Shown: positions 8,728-18,019, counted from the stretch's first letter. The stretch is DNA of 64,000 nt from Nitrobacter vulgaris (GCF_002028545.1 NZ_MWPQ01000023.1:1-64000), one strand, 5' to 3'. The notes: generated by a model from the sequence alone, not told the origin. Numbers and translations: made by a program.

Positions 8728-9724
8728 TTAGGGCAGTTGCTCGCCTAACGATTTGAGGTTTTTCAGGGCGGTCTTGTTCTGCGGATCAATTTCCAACGCC
8801 GCCTTGTAGTCGGTCACCGCTTCAGAGCGTTTACCAAGGCTCTGGTACGCCGCGCCACGCCACGCGAGTGTTTGGCTCGATCGTGGCATGATTTTCAACA
8901 CGGCGTTGTAATCCTCGATCGCCTGCCTATAGAGGCCGAGACGGTGTGACGCGAACCCACGACCGAGATGAGCATCGGCAGTTTCGCGCGGTGCCGACGC
9001 TGGATAGTAGCCGAGGGCCAAAGCCTTGTCGTAGTCAGCTTTGGCTTCCTCGAAAGAGTCCAGAGCGTTGTAGGCATTGCCGCGTTCGCGGTAGTAGCTC
9101 GTGACCTCGCCATCCTTTCGGATTGCTTCAGTGTAGCGCTCGACGGCCTTCCATATTGTCGGAGCTTTTGCTGGACCTCGCCTTCCCCGAAGGGGAATCC
9201 TCCATCAGTTGGAACCAACGCGCTGCCTTTGCGGAAATCGACTAACGCATCGTCGTAACGTCCGCGTCTGAAAAAATAGAATCCTCGCTTGGAGTAGAAG
9301 CTGGGATCCAGAGGCTCGATTTTCAGGGCCGCATCATAGTCGTTCTCGGCGCGCTCGTACTGCTCTAGGTCCTCGTACGCAAAGGCGCGTTGCCGCAACA
9401 GATCGCGTCGAACCTTGGCGTCATATGAACCGCTCTCTAGCCCATAGGTATAGAGACCAACGGGTCGGACAGAATGTCCGGACCCCAAGCCGTCTTGAGC
9501 TTGTACTTCTTCGCCAGATCATAGGCGGTGTCGGTGCCGGCGAACATGATTTTCTGCTTTTGACGGTTTGCTGATCCTTCCGGGTCAGGATTGGCAGCAG
9601 GTTGAAGATTCGGCCGCCGCTCTGCTTCAGCAAGGAAAATGCGGACATATTCGTCACGGCGTGTGAAGATGAGCTGTAGGAGATCTGCCCGGTCTGACCA
9701 AACGCTCATCCGCCGCCACGCCAA
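8728..9724 (-). pseudogene. TPR-repeat protein gene with two frameshifts
   Basis: Three frames reconstruct one tetratricopeptide-repeat protein of about 330 residues. The order is: from 9724, a non-repeat N-terminal part with FAGTDTAYDLAKKYKLKTAWG; then TPR units (RAFAYEDLEQYERAENDYDA and following); then the last units and the end at 8728 (GEQLP). Breaks lie near 9440-9460 and 9160-9175. TPR proteins mediate protein-protein contacts; no partner is evident. The adjacent membrane-protein gene is damaged in the same way. Confidence 0.6.
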
Positions 9725-9738
9725 ACGAGGCCCAGTCC

Positions 9739-11106
9739 ATGGATGCGAGAAGCGTAAAGAGTGCTGAAGATGCCCGTGCGCTGATCGAGGCGCGCCGTCT
9801 GTCCCACGTCAAGGTCGGCGTGGTCGATCTCGACGGCGTCATCCGCGGCAAATATCTGGCGCGGGACAAGTTTTTCAACGCGCTCGAATCGGGGTTCAAG
9901 TTCTGCGATGTGATCTTCGGCTGGGACTCCAGTGACCAGCTCTATGACAAGTCGACCTTCACCGGCTGGCACACCGCATTTCCGGATGCGACCGCCCGCA
10001 TTGACCCCGCCACCTGCCGCGAATTGCCGACCGAGCCGGGCATGCTGTTCTTTCTCGGCGAGTTTGATGACGCGGCAGCGCAGCTCTGCCCGCGGCGACT
10101 TCTCAAGCGCGTGATCGATCGGGCGACCGAGATGGGATTTACCGCCACGGTCGCTGCGGAATTCGAGTTCTTCGTCTTCGACGAGACACCGCACAGCATC
10201 AGGGAGAAGAACTTTCGCGATCTGAAAAACCTTACGCCCGGCTGGTTCGGCTATTCCGTACTGCGTTCGTCGGTCGAGGCGGATCTCAATCGCGGGCTGC
10301 TCGCGCTATGCGATGAGATGGACATTCCGCTGGAAAGCTTTCACACGGAAACGGGGCCCGGCGTACTGGAAGCCGCCATCCAGTACACGGATGCGCTCGC
10401 GGCCGCCGACCGCGCGGTCCTGTTCAAGACCTTCTCCAAGGTATGGGCCGAACGTCAGGGCAAGATGGTGACGTTCATGGCCAAATGGTCGGATGCCTAT
10501 CCCGGCCAGTCCGGCCATCTGCATTTGTCGCTGCGCGGTGCCGATGGCAAGCCGGCATTCCACGAAAGCGGCCGTCCGGGCTACATGTCCGACACCATGC
10601 GTCATTTCGTCGGAGGCCAGCAGGCGCTTCTGCCTGAACTTCTGGCCATGGTCGCGTCGACCGTGAATAGCTATTCGCGACTGATCCCGGGTTTCTGGGC
10701 TCCGACCGACGCCACCTGGGGTATCGAAAATCGCACTTGCGCCTTGCGCGTGATACCGGGATCGCCGTCGAGCCAGCGCGTCGAATACCGAATCGCCGCT
10801 GCCGACATCAATCCATATCTAGCCATCGCCGCCGCGCTCGGCTCGGGACTCTGGGGTATCGAGCACAAGATTGAGCCTGATGAACCGATCACCGGAAATG
10901 CCTATGACATGAAGCATGCATCTGCCCGCACGTTGCCGCGTACATTGTCGGAGGCTGCGGATCGGCTCGCCGGATCTGCCATTGCCCGAGAATTGTTCGG
11001 CGAGCTCTTCATCGAGCATTTTGCCATGACACGGCAATGGGAGGAGCGCGAATTCCGCAAGGCGATCACCGATTGGGAACTTGCCCGTTATTTTGAGATC
11101 ATCTGA
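9739..11106 (+). CDS. Glutamine-synthetase-like gamma-glutamyl-amine ligase
   Basis: This 455-residue member of the glutamine synthetase superfamily is closer to the gamma-glutamylpolyamine/amine synthetases (PuuA, IpuC, GlnA4 types) than to housekeeping GlnA. The N-terminal beta-grasp starts at about residue 20 (VGVVDLDGVIRGKYL). The catalytic domain carries AAEFEFFVFD, the HLHLSLRGADGK segment, and NSYSRLIPGFWAP followed by ENRTCALRV. It would use ATP to couple glutamate to an amine. The following alcohol dehydrogenase and class I amidotransferase suggest a pathway that oxidises a gamma-glutamylated amino alcohol or amine and then removes the glutamyl group. The substrate is unknown. Confidence 0.85.
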   Translation: MDARSVKSAEDARALIEARRLSHVKVGVVDLDGVIRGKYLARDKFFNALESGFKFCDVIFGWDSSDQLYDKSTFTGWHTAFPDATARIDPATCRELPTEPGMLFFLGEFDDAAAQLCPRRLLKRVIDRATEMGFTATVAAEFEFFVFDETPHSIREKNFRDLKNLTPGWFGYSVLRSSVEADLNRGLLALCDEMDIPLESFHTETGPGVLEAAIQYTDALAAADRAVLFKTFSKVWAERQGKMVTFMAKWSDAYPGQSGHLHLSLRGADGKPAFHESGRPGYMSDTMRHFVGGQQALLPELLAMVASTVNSYSRLIPGFWAPTDATWGIENRTCALRVIPGSPSSQRVEYRIAAADINPYLAIAAALGSGLWGIEHKIEPDEPITGNAYDMKHASARTLPRTLSEAADRLAGSAIARELFGELFIEHFAMTRQWEEREFRKAITDWELARYFEII

Positions 11107-11191
11107 AACCCGACGCTTCCCAAGAGTGATATCGTGAACGATGTCCCGGCTCAAATCATATTATCTCCGACTGAAGCATTGAGAGCCGTCC

Positions 11192-12364
11192 ATGCACGTT
11201 CAAATCACTGGAGCCTGGAATTTTCCGACGCGCGTCATTGCGGGGCCCGGGCGCATCGCCGAGTTGCCGGATCTCTGCCGGGCTCATGGCATCACCAGGC
11301 CATTGCTTGTCACGGATGCAGGACTCGCCAAGTCTGACATGATCGCGAGCATCGCACGGCTCGTGCGCGAGGCGGGAATCCCGATCAGCATCTTCTCCGA
11401 TGTCAAAGGCAATCCGGTCGAGTCCAACCTGACGGCCGGCGTTGTGGCGTTCAAGCAGGGTGGTCACGATGGCGTTGTCGCAGTCGGCGGCGGCTCGGCA
11501 CTCGACGTCGGCAAGTGCGTGGCGTTCATGGTTGCCCAGTCGCGGCCGGTCTTTGATTTCGAGGATGTCGGCGACCAGTGGACAAGAGCCAACACCGACG
11601 GCGTCGCCCCCATTATCGCGGTGCCAACCACCGCCGGCACCGGCTCTGAAGTCGGGCGCGCAAGCGTGATCACTCGCGAAGACACGCACGAAAAGAAAAT
11701 CATCTTTCACCCCTTGATGATGCCGAAGGTCGCCGTCGAGGACCCGGAGCTCGTGGTCGGCCTACCGCCGTTTCTGACCATGGCAACGGGCATGGATGCG
11801 CTGGCGCACTGCTTCGAGGCCTATTGTGTGAAAGCCTTTCATCCGCTCGCCGATGGCGTGGCGCTGGAGGGTATAAAGATCGTCGATACCTATTTGCCAC
11901 GCGCCGTCGCCGACGGAAGCGACTTGGAAGCTCGCGCCTACATGTTCGCGGCGGCGTCGATGGGAGCCACGGCTTTCCAGAAAGGGCTCGGCGCGATCCA
12001 TTCGGTGTCGCACCCCGTCGGCGCGCGATACGATACGCACCATGGCCTCACCAACGGTGTCATCTTCCCCTACGTCATGGTGTGCAACAAGAAAGCCATC
12101 GCCGACAAGATCCCGCACATTGCTCGCGCACTCGACCTGCCGGGCCGTGATTTCGATACTGTGCTGAACTGGATTATGGCCTTGCGGAAGAATCTTGGGG
12201 TACCGCATACGCTGGCGGAACTCGGCGTCAAGGAAGCAGATGCCGGAATGATTGCGAAAGATGCGGTCAAGGATCCGACCGCTAGCGCCAATCCCCGGTC
12301 ACTGACCGAAGCCGAGTTCGAGAAACTCACGCTAGCCGCGATCCGCGGTGACCTCGGGGGATAG
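11192..12364 (+). CDS. Iron-containing alcohol dehydrogenase
   Basis: This 390-residue group III (Fe-dependent) alcohol dehydrogenase is NAD(P)-binding through GGGSALDVGK (about residues 95-105) and has the family motif VPTTAGTGSEVG. Metal-binding histidines sit in AHCFEAY, HSVSHPVGARY and DTHHGLTNG. It lies 85 bases after the ligase gene and four bases before the amidotransferase gene, so the three are likely one operon. The expected role is oxidation of a hydroxyl on the gamma-glutamylated intermediate to the aldehyde; no aldehyde dehydrogenase is present in the window to complete the path. Confidence 0.88.
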   Translation: MHVQITGAWNFPTRVIAGPGRIAELPDLCRAHGITRPLLVTDAGLAKSDMIASIARLVREAGIPISIFSDVKGNPVESNLTAGVVAFKQGGHDGVVAVGGGSALDVGKCVAFMVAQSRPVFDFEDVGDQWTRANTDGVAPIIAVPTTAGTGSEVGRASVITREDTHEKKIIFHPLMMPKVAVEDPELVVGLPPFLTMATGMDALAHCFEAYCVKAFHPLADGVALEGIKIVDTYLPRAVADGSDLEARAYMFAAASMGATAFQKGLGAIHSVSHPVGARYDTHHGLTNGVIFPYVMVCNKKAIADKIPHIARALDLPGRDFDTVLNWIMALRKNLGVPHTLAELGVKEADAGMIAKDAVKDPTASANPRSLTEAEFEKLTLAAIRGDLGG

Positions 12365-12367
12365 GCC

Positions 12368-13198
12368 TTGCTGCGGTTATTGGTTCTTGAAGGCAACTCT
12401 CGATCCGGCCGCCGCCGGATTGCGCAAACTGCGGGGGCGACTCCGGGCGAGAGCTACGCCGATCTACTCCGGACCCTAGCTCCCCAAGCGGCGGTCGATA
12501 TTTATCTTGGAACTGACGAAGGTGCTTCGTCGCCTCAGCCAATCGATGCCTATCATGGCGTTGCCATTACCGGCTCGTCGCTCAACATCTACCAGTGCGA
12601 AGCCGAATCGATGCGGCAGATCGAGTTTGTTCGCGAGGTCTTTGCTCGCGGGATTCCGATGTTCGGGTCGTGCTGGGGATTGCAGCTTGCGGCAGTGGCG
12701 GCAGGAGGGGAGGTTGGGCTCAATCCCGCAGGTCGGGAAGTGGCATTCGCGCGCAAGATCACGCTGACCACGGAGGGACACCTACATCCAATGCATGCGC
12801 GTCGCGCCGCGGCATTCGACGCGCCGGCCATCCATAGCGATGTCGTTACCCGTCTTCCGGCTGATACCGTCATCACGGCACGAAATGCGATCTGCGAGGT
12901 GCAGGCAGCGGAGATCCGCTTTGGACGGGGCGTATTTTGGGGGGTGCAGTATCATCCGGAATATCGTCTGCACGACGTTGCTTCCGTGATCCGTCGTTAC
13001 GGCCAGACCTTGGTTGACGAGGGCTTTTTCGCTGATCTTGCTGAACTCGAACGATATGCCGCCGATCTGTCCGCGCTCGAAGCAGACCCAAAGCGGCGTG
13101 ACATCGCATGGCGTCTCGGACTGGACGCAGATATTGTTAGTGACGCGATACGCCAGACCGAGCTTGCGAACTGGGTCTCCTTTTTGGAGTGCAAATGA
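12368..13198 (+). CDS. Class I glutamine amidotransferase, possible gamma-glutamyl-amide hydrolase
   Basis: This is a 276-residue class I amidotransferase-like hydrolase. The nucleophile is the Cys in FGSCWGLQL (about residue 101). The His-Glu part of the triad is in VQYHPEY (about residue 197). There is no synthase domain, and the layout is like PuuD, which hydrolyses gamma-glutamyl-GABA. The start is TTG at 12368, three bases after the dehydrogenase stop, which implies coupled translation. As the last gene of the triad it would release glutamate from the oxidised intermediate. Confidence 0.8.
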   Translation: MLRLLVLEGNSRSGRRRIAQTAGATPGESYADLLRTLAPQAAVDIYLGTDEGASSPQPIDAYHGVAITGSSLNIYQCEAESMRQIEFVREVFARGIPMFGSCWGLQLAAVAAGGEVGLNPAGREVAFARKITLTTEGHLHPMHARRAAAFDAPAIHSDVVTRLPADTVITARNAICEVQAAEIRFGRGVFWGVQYHPEYRLHDVASVIRRYGQTLVDEGFFADLAELERYAADLSALEADPKRRDIAWRLGLDADIVSDAIRQTELANWVSFLECK

Positions 13199-13368
13199 AA
13201 GACCTGACGATCTCCACGCAACTTTCGCAGCGATCGGGGTAACCGACGACGGCGAGGTCTGTCGTCTGACAGCGGGTCAACTGGATAGCCTCGGCCGAAG
13301 GGAACGCCGCCTCGAACAGCATTGTCACAAGGACTGCCGTATCAAGGGCATTTGATGTGTGGCTCATA

Positions 13369-13847
13369 CTAGCCCACTTCTTCCGCGTCGTTATCGAGCA
13401 AATCGACCGGCGCAATCACGCGCTCATCTTTAAGCCGTTCGTCCGACGATCGTTGACGGGCTAAATAGGCGTCGAGGATCTCCTGGTGGTTTGGTGCCAG
13501 CGTCTCTTTTTGAGAGCTTCTGCCTTACCGGTAAGGTCAATGCCCAGCTGTTCAGAATACGTAAAAACGTCACGCCGCGCGTGGCGATCACCCTTGGCAA
13601 ACTGGTTTGCCAGTTGCTCGAAGCCCAGCTCAACCTTCGCCAGGGTCATGCGTCGGCCGTTGCGCGTCAGCGGAACCTTCTGCTTCAATGCATCTTCGAA
13701 TAGCCTCTTCACGTCTGCGAACATGGAATCTTTTCGCGGACGCCCTTTAGGATTGGGCGAGGGACCTCCTTTTTTCCAGCGTGTTGCTTTCGGCGGGCGG
13801 CCAGGGCCAACGGTGGCGTCATCAGAGGATGGGTTCTTCCAGGGCAC
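13369..13847 (-). pseudogene. DUF5681-domain gene, frameshifted
   Basis: The N-terminal part from 13847 has the DUF5681 signature (RWKKGGPSPNPKGRPRKD), common in small proteins of phage and plasmid-like regions. The frame breaks after EALKK. In another frame the sequence continues ETLAPNHQEILDAYLARQ... to a TAG at 13369. Adding one A to the run of five A (minus-strand sense, near 13497) restores a protein of about 159 residues. It is the fourth homopolymer or single-base frameshift in the left part of the window. Confidence 0.65.
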
Positions 13848-13864
13848 GACGACGGTGCGCGGTT

Positions 13865-14143
13865 GAGGAATATGCCTTGACGCTAAACAAGCGCGCTCTG
13901 CCGATTACGCTTGGTTCTTTCTACCTTGCCTATTACGCGGAACCCGCAGGCGCCGTGGCGCTATGGTCCAGCCCAGAAAATGCCGATGCTGCTTCCTTTA
14001 TGGCCGACGCTGACGCGAGGTGTCGGACCACACGCGAAAAGCTGGTCAACGCCAACCCATTCCTCAAGGTGCTAACGGTCGGAGACATTAAGAGGTGGGC
14101 CGATCGCAAGATGACAGCCGTCAATTCACTGGGGTGCGTGTGA
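13865..14143 (+). pseudogene. C-terminal fragment of a lytic transglycosylase-like protein
   Basis: The frame from about 13865 (EEYALTLNKRALPIT) to the TGA at 14143 closely parallels the C-terminal 90 residues of the transglycosylase encoded at 55891-56661, including TTREK, NANPFLKVLT and GDIKRWADRKM. The N-terminal membrane segment and the catalytic glutamate region are missing and no own start is visible, so this is a truncated duplicate. Confidence 0.7.
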
Positions 14144-14477
14144 AGACCTGAAGAAGGTGCGCGTGGAATTACGCGGTTCATGCTCCATTCGCGCGGGCTT
14201 TATGGCAGCCCATTCAAATCAGCGAGTGGAGAGCGCATGGTCCGAGGCTCCCGTTGATCGCTTAAATCAAATTCAGACTTATGCCTTCAACCATGAAACA
14301 ATCGTCGCTTCCCAGATTACCCCATAACCGGACATGCTGCTGACATGTCAAAATCGACGCGAATGACCATCTCCGATATCACCCTCTGGCCCCACCACTG
14401 CGTATGCCCCGCTACATGAACTCGCCCTTGGCGAGTCAATCGTCATAGCCGTTCTACAAAATGCCAAGCTAGACGAG
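14144..14477. other. Region without a recognisable feature
   Basis: These 334 bases lie between the transglycosylase fragment and the 3' end of the peptidoglycan-binding gene. I see no supported gene, strong hairpin or repeat. Confidence 0.4.
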
Positions 14478-14966
14478 TCATCTGCGGAACAGTCCGCCCA
14501 CCGCACGCCCTACGCCGTGCACAGCGCCGCCGATCGCGCCGATTGGACCGCCGACACCACGCGAATAGCGAGCGCGGCCCCCAGCGCGACGACGGTGTTG
14601 ATGGCCAGATTTGCCGGCGTTCGCGCTGGTGTCCGTTAGTACCTTATGCTGGGTGGCGTTGAGGAAGCCAGTCGTAGGGTAGCCGTTTTTCTCCTGCCAG
14701 CGCGCGATAACGGCGCGAGTCGATTCATCGAACTTCCCATTGATCTTGGTGTCGAACCCGAGCCTGGTTAGCCTACGTTGCACTTCACGGCGCTTTGTTT
14801 TGGTGAGGCCGATCTGTTCCTCGGTCTTCTGAGTCGCTTCGTCGGTAGCGATCGCCGTATCGGCAGGTATCAACGTCTCGCGAGGCGTGCTGCTCAGACC
14901 AGCCATAGCAAAGTGCGCGCTATCGATGATCGCTAGAATGGACAATGCCAGGATCAAGGCGCGCAT
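14478..14966 (-). CDS. Exported peptidoglycan-binding-domain protein
   Basis: The ATG at 14966 is preferred because GGAAAGG lies just upstream and the product then begins with a signal peptide (MRALILALSILAIIDSAHFAMA). The mature part of the 162-residue protein holds a PF01471-type peptidoglycan-binding fold (about residues 60-115: RREVQRRLTRLGFDTKINGK, then AVIARWQEKNGYPTTG). A Gly/Arg-rich tail follows (GGPIGAIGGAVHGVGRAVGG). It probably acts in the periplasm at the cell wall. The tail may interact with the outer membrane, but that is speculative. Confidence 0.75.
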   Translation of the reverse strand: MRALILALSILAIIDSAHFAMAGLSSTPRETLIPADTAIATDEATQKTEEQIGLTKTKRREVQRRLTRLGFDTKINGKFDESTRAVIARWQEKNGYPTTGFLNATQHKVLTDTSANAGKSGHQHRRRAGGRARYSRGVGGPIGAIGGAVHGVGRAVGGLFRR

Positions 14967-15444
14967 GCCCTTTCCTTCGCCCTCAAGTCGGATGGTTCGG
15001 TCTAGAAAGTAGGAGACACACCGCGCCGTCTGAACCATCAAAATCCGGCCGCGCCACTCCGCTTCGTCGCGGGGTAAACTGTTGTCCGCCGCAGACGGTT
15101 CCATAGCCTCGCCGATTGTCACGCCGTATTGCACGCGGGGGCAATGGGAACGGCACCGCCCTTGGCCCTTCGGGATCAACCTTAAAAACGGCCAGAGCCT
15201 CAGGTTCCCGAGATGTGATGCATGAGTCCGTTCGTGGGCCCTTTTAGGAATTGGCGCGATGTCGGACTTGAGGCATGCCCGATGGCGACGCAAGGCATAA
15301 TCCAAAGAGGTTCGTGTTGAACGCTGGCCGGAGGCGACGGCGGTCATCCCGCGATGATCGGCGGACTCCAGCAGAGCATATCAGCCTGCCGACGACACAG
15401 CTCTCGCCAGGCTCGGATAGGTAATCCCACCCATAAACATGATT
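14967..15444. other. Spacer without a recognisable gene
   Basis: An open frame continues upstream of the peptidoglycan-binding gene, but its composition (Arg/His/Cys-rich) and lack of a ribosome binding site argue against coding. Nothing else is seen. Confidence 0.4.
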
Positions 15445-15690
15445 TCATTGCGCACTCTTCGAAGACTTTCCAGCTGCAGGCGACTTAGTCACAGCCCATG
15501 GATCGTACTTTTCCTTGGAATCGGGAATGCGTTTGAGAGCTTCCTGATAGGCCTTTTCGTCGACCTTGGGCTTGTTGCCTGCGGCTGCAGGACCGCCGCC
15601 CTTATGCCCACGCTTGCCGCCTCCCATCTGCGCTTGTGCAGGCACTGCGAACAACGCCAGCACCGCCACTGCCATCACCAGAAACCTCAT
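15445..15690 (-). CDS. Small exported hypothetical protein
   Basis: This 81-residue protein has a clear signal peptide (MRFLVMAVAVLALFAVPAQAQ). A Gly/Lys-rich stretch follows (MGGGKRGHKGGG), then a conserved-looking segment KAYQEALKRIPDSKEKYDPWA. It is a short periplasmic or secreted protein of a kind common in Bradyrhizobium-type genomes. Its function is unknown. Confidence 0.7.
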   Translation of the reverse strand: MRFLVMAVAVLALFAVPAQAQMGGGKRGHKGGGPAAAGNKPKVDEKAYQEALKRIPDSKEKYDPWAVTKSPAAGKSSKSAQ

Positions 15691-15952
15691 CGCGAGCTGT
15701 CTCCCTAGCCGTCGCTTGGCGCAAGCTAATTCTCAGACAGCCGCTCGTAAGTCGGGAACGCCATCTGTCGGGAGCTTATTGAAAGCGCCGACGGACTTTC
15801 ATGCCGGCCCGAGATTACGAAACTCCCCGAACCGCGGCGCAAGACTGCTCTGCTTTGACAAACCGGCGACGCGAGCTGGTTGAAGGTTTCGCGCCACCAG
15901 ATCGAAACGGCTTTCTGACGAAGTTTCTCCGAATAACAGCTGTACCCCTAAG

Positions 15953-15984
15953 TGTCCCTGTCGGAAACCTAATCCGGCTGGCAA
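15953..15984 (+). repeat. Solitary left terminal repeat of an IS481-like element
   Basis: These 32 bases (TGTCCCTGTCGGAAACC...) recur exactly at 33282-33313, where they begin a short IS derivative. The right end of the same element (TCGGTACATACA at 20681 and 23877) is its imperfect inverted counterpart, with about 13 of 20 positions matching. No transposase follows here; the RiPP cluster begins about 340 bases downstream. Confidence 0.65.
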
Positions 15985-16293
15985 TTTCAGCACTTTGGAT
16001 CGGTTGATATTTGCTGGGCTGTATCGTTTGGCGCTAAGTGTTCTAGGTGCTCCGGCGATTTTGAAACTGAGACGGTGATCGTGTCGCCGAATTGCTACAG
16101 CGTATGTCGAGGGCATCATTTTAACATTTAACGCACTAAATCTGATCATGGGGCATCACAGCTTGATCATAAGTAATCGCATATAATGGAGCGGTCCATC
16201 ACGGAGCACAACGGTGCCGGTTTTGGAGAAGATTATTTATTTGTTTCGGCTCCGGGTGCGATGGGCGTCTTTCAATTTGAAAGGATTGCCAAA

Positions 16294-16515
16294 ATGGCCG
16301 AAGAACTCGATTCTGTTATCGAAGCCCTTTCTAGTGCCAAGCTGAGTCTGAGCAAGGCAGTCGAACAAATGACAACCGGCACGGCGGCGTCGAGCCTTTC
16401 CGAGGCTCAGTTGAGCCGGCTTAAGGCGCTGTCGGACCAGAACACTGGTTGTCAGAACAGCGGCTGCGGCGGTGCGGAAGCTGCGCTGGCGGCGAAAGCC
16501 GGGGGCCGGAAGTAA
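16294..16515 (+). CDS. Putative RiPP precursor peptide
   Basis: From the ATG at 16294 (AAGGA eight bases upstream) the product has 73 residues. A longer frame opening at 16186 has no good ribosome binding site. The first 46 residues look like a leader: helical and amphipathic, with no Cys. The C-terminal part holds the only two cysteines (C53, C58) in an N-x-GC repeat (QNTGCQNSGCGG). Ser47, Thr51 and Ser56 lie nearby, followed by an Ala/Gly-rich end. The gene is directly upstream of a radical SAM maturase and a YcaO cyclodehydratase and is followed by a strong hairpin, as expected for a highly transcribed precursor. No family is recognised; the role is inferred from size, composition and context. 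Confidence 0.7.
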   Translation: MAEELDSVIEALSSAKLSLSKAVEQMTTGTAASSLSEAQLSRLKALSDQNTGCQNSGCGGAEAALAAKAGGRK

Positions 16516-16528
16516 GTCCGTTCGCCTC

Positions 16529-16560
16529 GTCCGGCGGAAGCCAATGTTATTCCGCCGGAC
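16529..16560 (+). terminator. Strong hairpin (attenuator-like) after the precursor gene
   Basis: An 11-bp perfect inverted repeat (GTCCGGCGGAA at 16529-16539 and its complement at 16550-16560) encloses a 10-base loop and is followed by GTTTCT. It sits 13 bases after the precursor stop. There is no long T-run, so partial termination or mRNA 3'-end stabilisation is more likely than full termination. Either would let precursor mRNA exceed enzyme mRNA. Confidence 0.65.
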
Positions 16561-16623
16561 GTTTCTGATGCGGGTACGCTGCTCGGTTTGATAACCGTGC
16601 TTAGCTGCTAATGAGGCCCGATC

Positions 16624-17988
16624 ATGCAGAAGCTGTCCTCATATGTTGTCGCATCACCTATATTCTCCGAGGATAACGCACCCCTTCTAGTGGTTCTCGC
16701 CACCCGGACGGGCGTCGTTTTCGAGTTGCCGCTATCGATCTGGCAAGTCTTGCGGTCGGGCGCATTCGAGAAACTGAACGCCAAGACCCGGACCGAGCTG
16801 TCGGAAGCGGAAATACTGGTGCCGCAGGCGGAGGACGAGCTCGCGGTTGTGCTATCGCGCAATCGCGAGGCGATCCGGACCAATACTCATCTGAATTACG
16901 TAATCCAGCCGACCGCGCATTGCCAGCTCGGCTGTGGCTACTGCGGCCAGACGCATGAGCGAAGAAACCTCAGCACAGAGAACGAGACGGCCATTCTGCG
17001 GGACGTCCGAGACAGACTGGATGCCGGGAAGTTTGCAGAGCTGAACCTCTGCTGGTTTGGCGCCGAGCCGCTTTCCGGACTTGTGCAGATGCGCTTCCTG
17101 ACGCCCCAGCTTCGCCGAATTGCGGAAGAAAGGAATGTTGAATACCGGGCGAGCATTGTTACCAACGGACTGGCAATGTCCCCGAAGATAGGCGCTGAGC
17201 TAGTGAATACACTCGGGGTTGTGTCTATCACCGTGTCGCTCGATGGAACTGCGATGTATCACGACCGGCGACGGCATACGAAATCCGGTAAACCGACTTT
17301 CAACCAGATCCTTGCGAACCTCGTGGCGCTGGCGGATACGATCGGCTCCGATCCGGTGGAGATCAAGGTCCGCTGCAATGTCGACCGGGAGAATGCGCCC
17401 GATGTTGTACGGCTGCTACAGCGCCTGCATGACGAGGGGCTGCACCGTGCGGTCCAGTTCTATACGGCGCCGATCCACTCCTGGGGCAATGATGCCCATC
17501 GGCGGAGCCTTGACCCGGAGGACTACGCCCGCATGGAGCTGTCCTGGTTCGTGGAGATGAAACGGCTGGGCTTTTCGGTGCCGCTCGTCCCCAAGGTGCA
17601 GCATGTCGTCTGCCTTGCGGTGCAGCCGCAGGGAGCGCTGGTCGATGCGCATGGCACGCTCTTCAACTGCACCGAGGTCTCCTATGTGCCGAGCTACGGC
17701 ACGCCAAACCGATTTGCCATTGGTGATGTCATGAGCGGCGAGCGGGGCACGACGCGCGATGTCCTTGGTAGCTTCAACGATCAAGTTCAGAGCGGCGCCT
17801 TCGGCTGCAGCCGCTGCCGAATGCTTCCTGTTTGTGGGGGCGCATGTCCGAAGGAATGGGTCGAGGGCCGAGCGCCCTGCCCCAGCTCCAAGCGCAATAT
17901 GGCGGAACGGTTGCTTTTGGCGGCGGCTTTCAATCGCACCGATTCGGCGACTGATCCGGCCGAGGCTGCTCCCGTCGAAGCTGCGTAG
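16624..17988 (+). CDS. Radical SAM/SPASM peptide maturase
   Basis: This is a 454-residue radical SAM enzyme. C100, C104 and C107 (CQLGCGYC) form the CxxxCxxC site for the SAM-binding 4Fe-4S cluster. The TIM-barrel part runs to about residue 310. The C-terminal SPASM domain supplies further cysteines (FNCTEV, CSRCRMLPVCGGACP and one in APCPSS) for auxiliary clusters. SPASM enzymes of this size modify peptides, for example with thioether or C-C crosslinks. Residues 1-80 precede the barrel and could bind the leader, but I see no clear PqqD-like motif. It is the second gene of the precursor/maturase/YcaO set. The reaction type is not determined by sequence. Confidence 0.88.
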   Translation: MQKLSSYVVASPIFSEDNAPLLVVLATRTGVVFELPLSIWQVLRSGAFEKLNAKTRTELSEAEILVPQAEDELAVVLSRNREAIRTNTHLNYVIQPTAHCQLGCGYCGQTHERRNLSTENETAILRDVRDRLDAGKFAELNLCWFGAEPLSGLVQMRFLTPQLRRIAEERNVEYRASIVTNGLAMSPKIGAELVNTLGVVSITVSLDGTAMYHDRRRHTKSGKPTFNQILANLVALADTIGSDPVEIKVRCNVDRENAPDVVRLLQRLHDEGLHRAVQFYTAPIHSWGNDAHRRSLDPEDYARMELSWFVEMKRLGFSVPLVPKVQHVVCLAVQPQGALVDAHGTLFNCTEVSYVPSYGTPNRFAIGDVMSGERGTTRDVLGSFNDQVQSGAFGCSRCRMLPVCGGACPKEWVEGRAPCPSSKRNMAERLLLAAAFNRTDSATDPAEAAPVEAA

Positions 17989-18019
17989 GCGGTGGCGCAA
18001 GCCGGTTCGGAGAACGGTT

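Noticed and set aside
17759-18019. Upstream extension of the YcaO fusion frame
   Set aside because: It overlaps the end of the radical SAM gene in another frame; the ATG at 18020 has a good ribosome binding site and starts a sensible domain.
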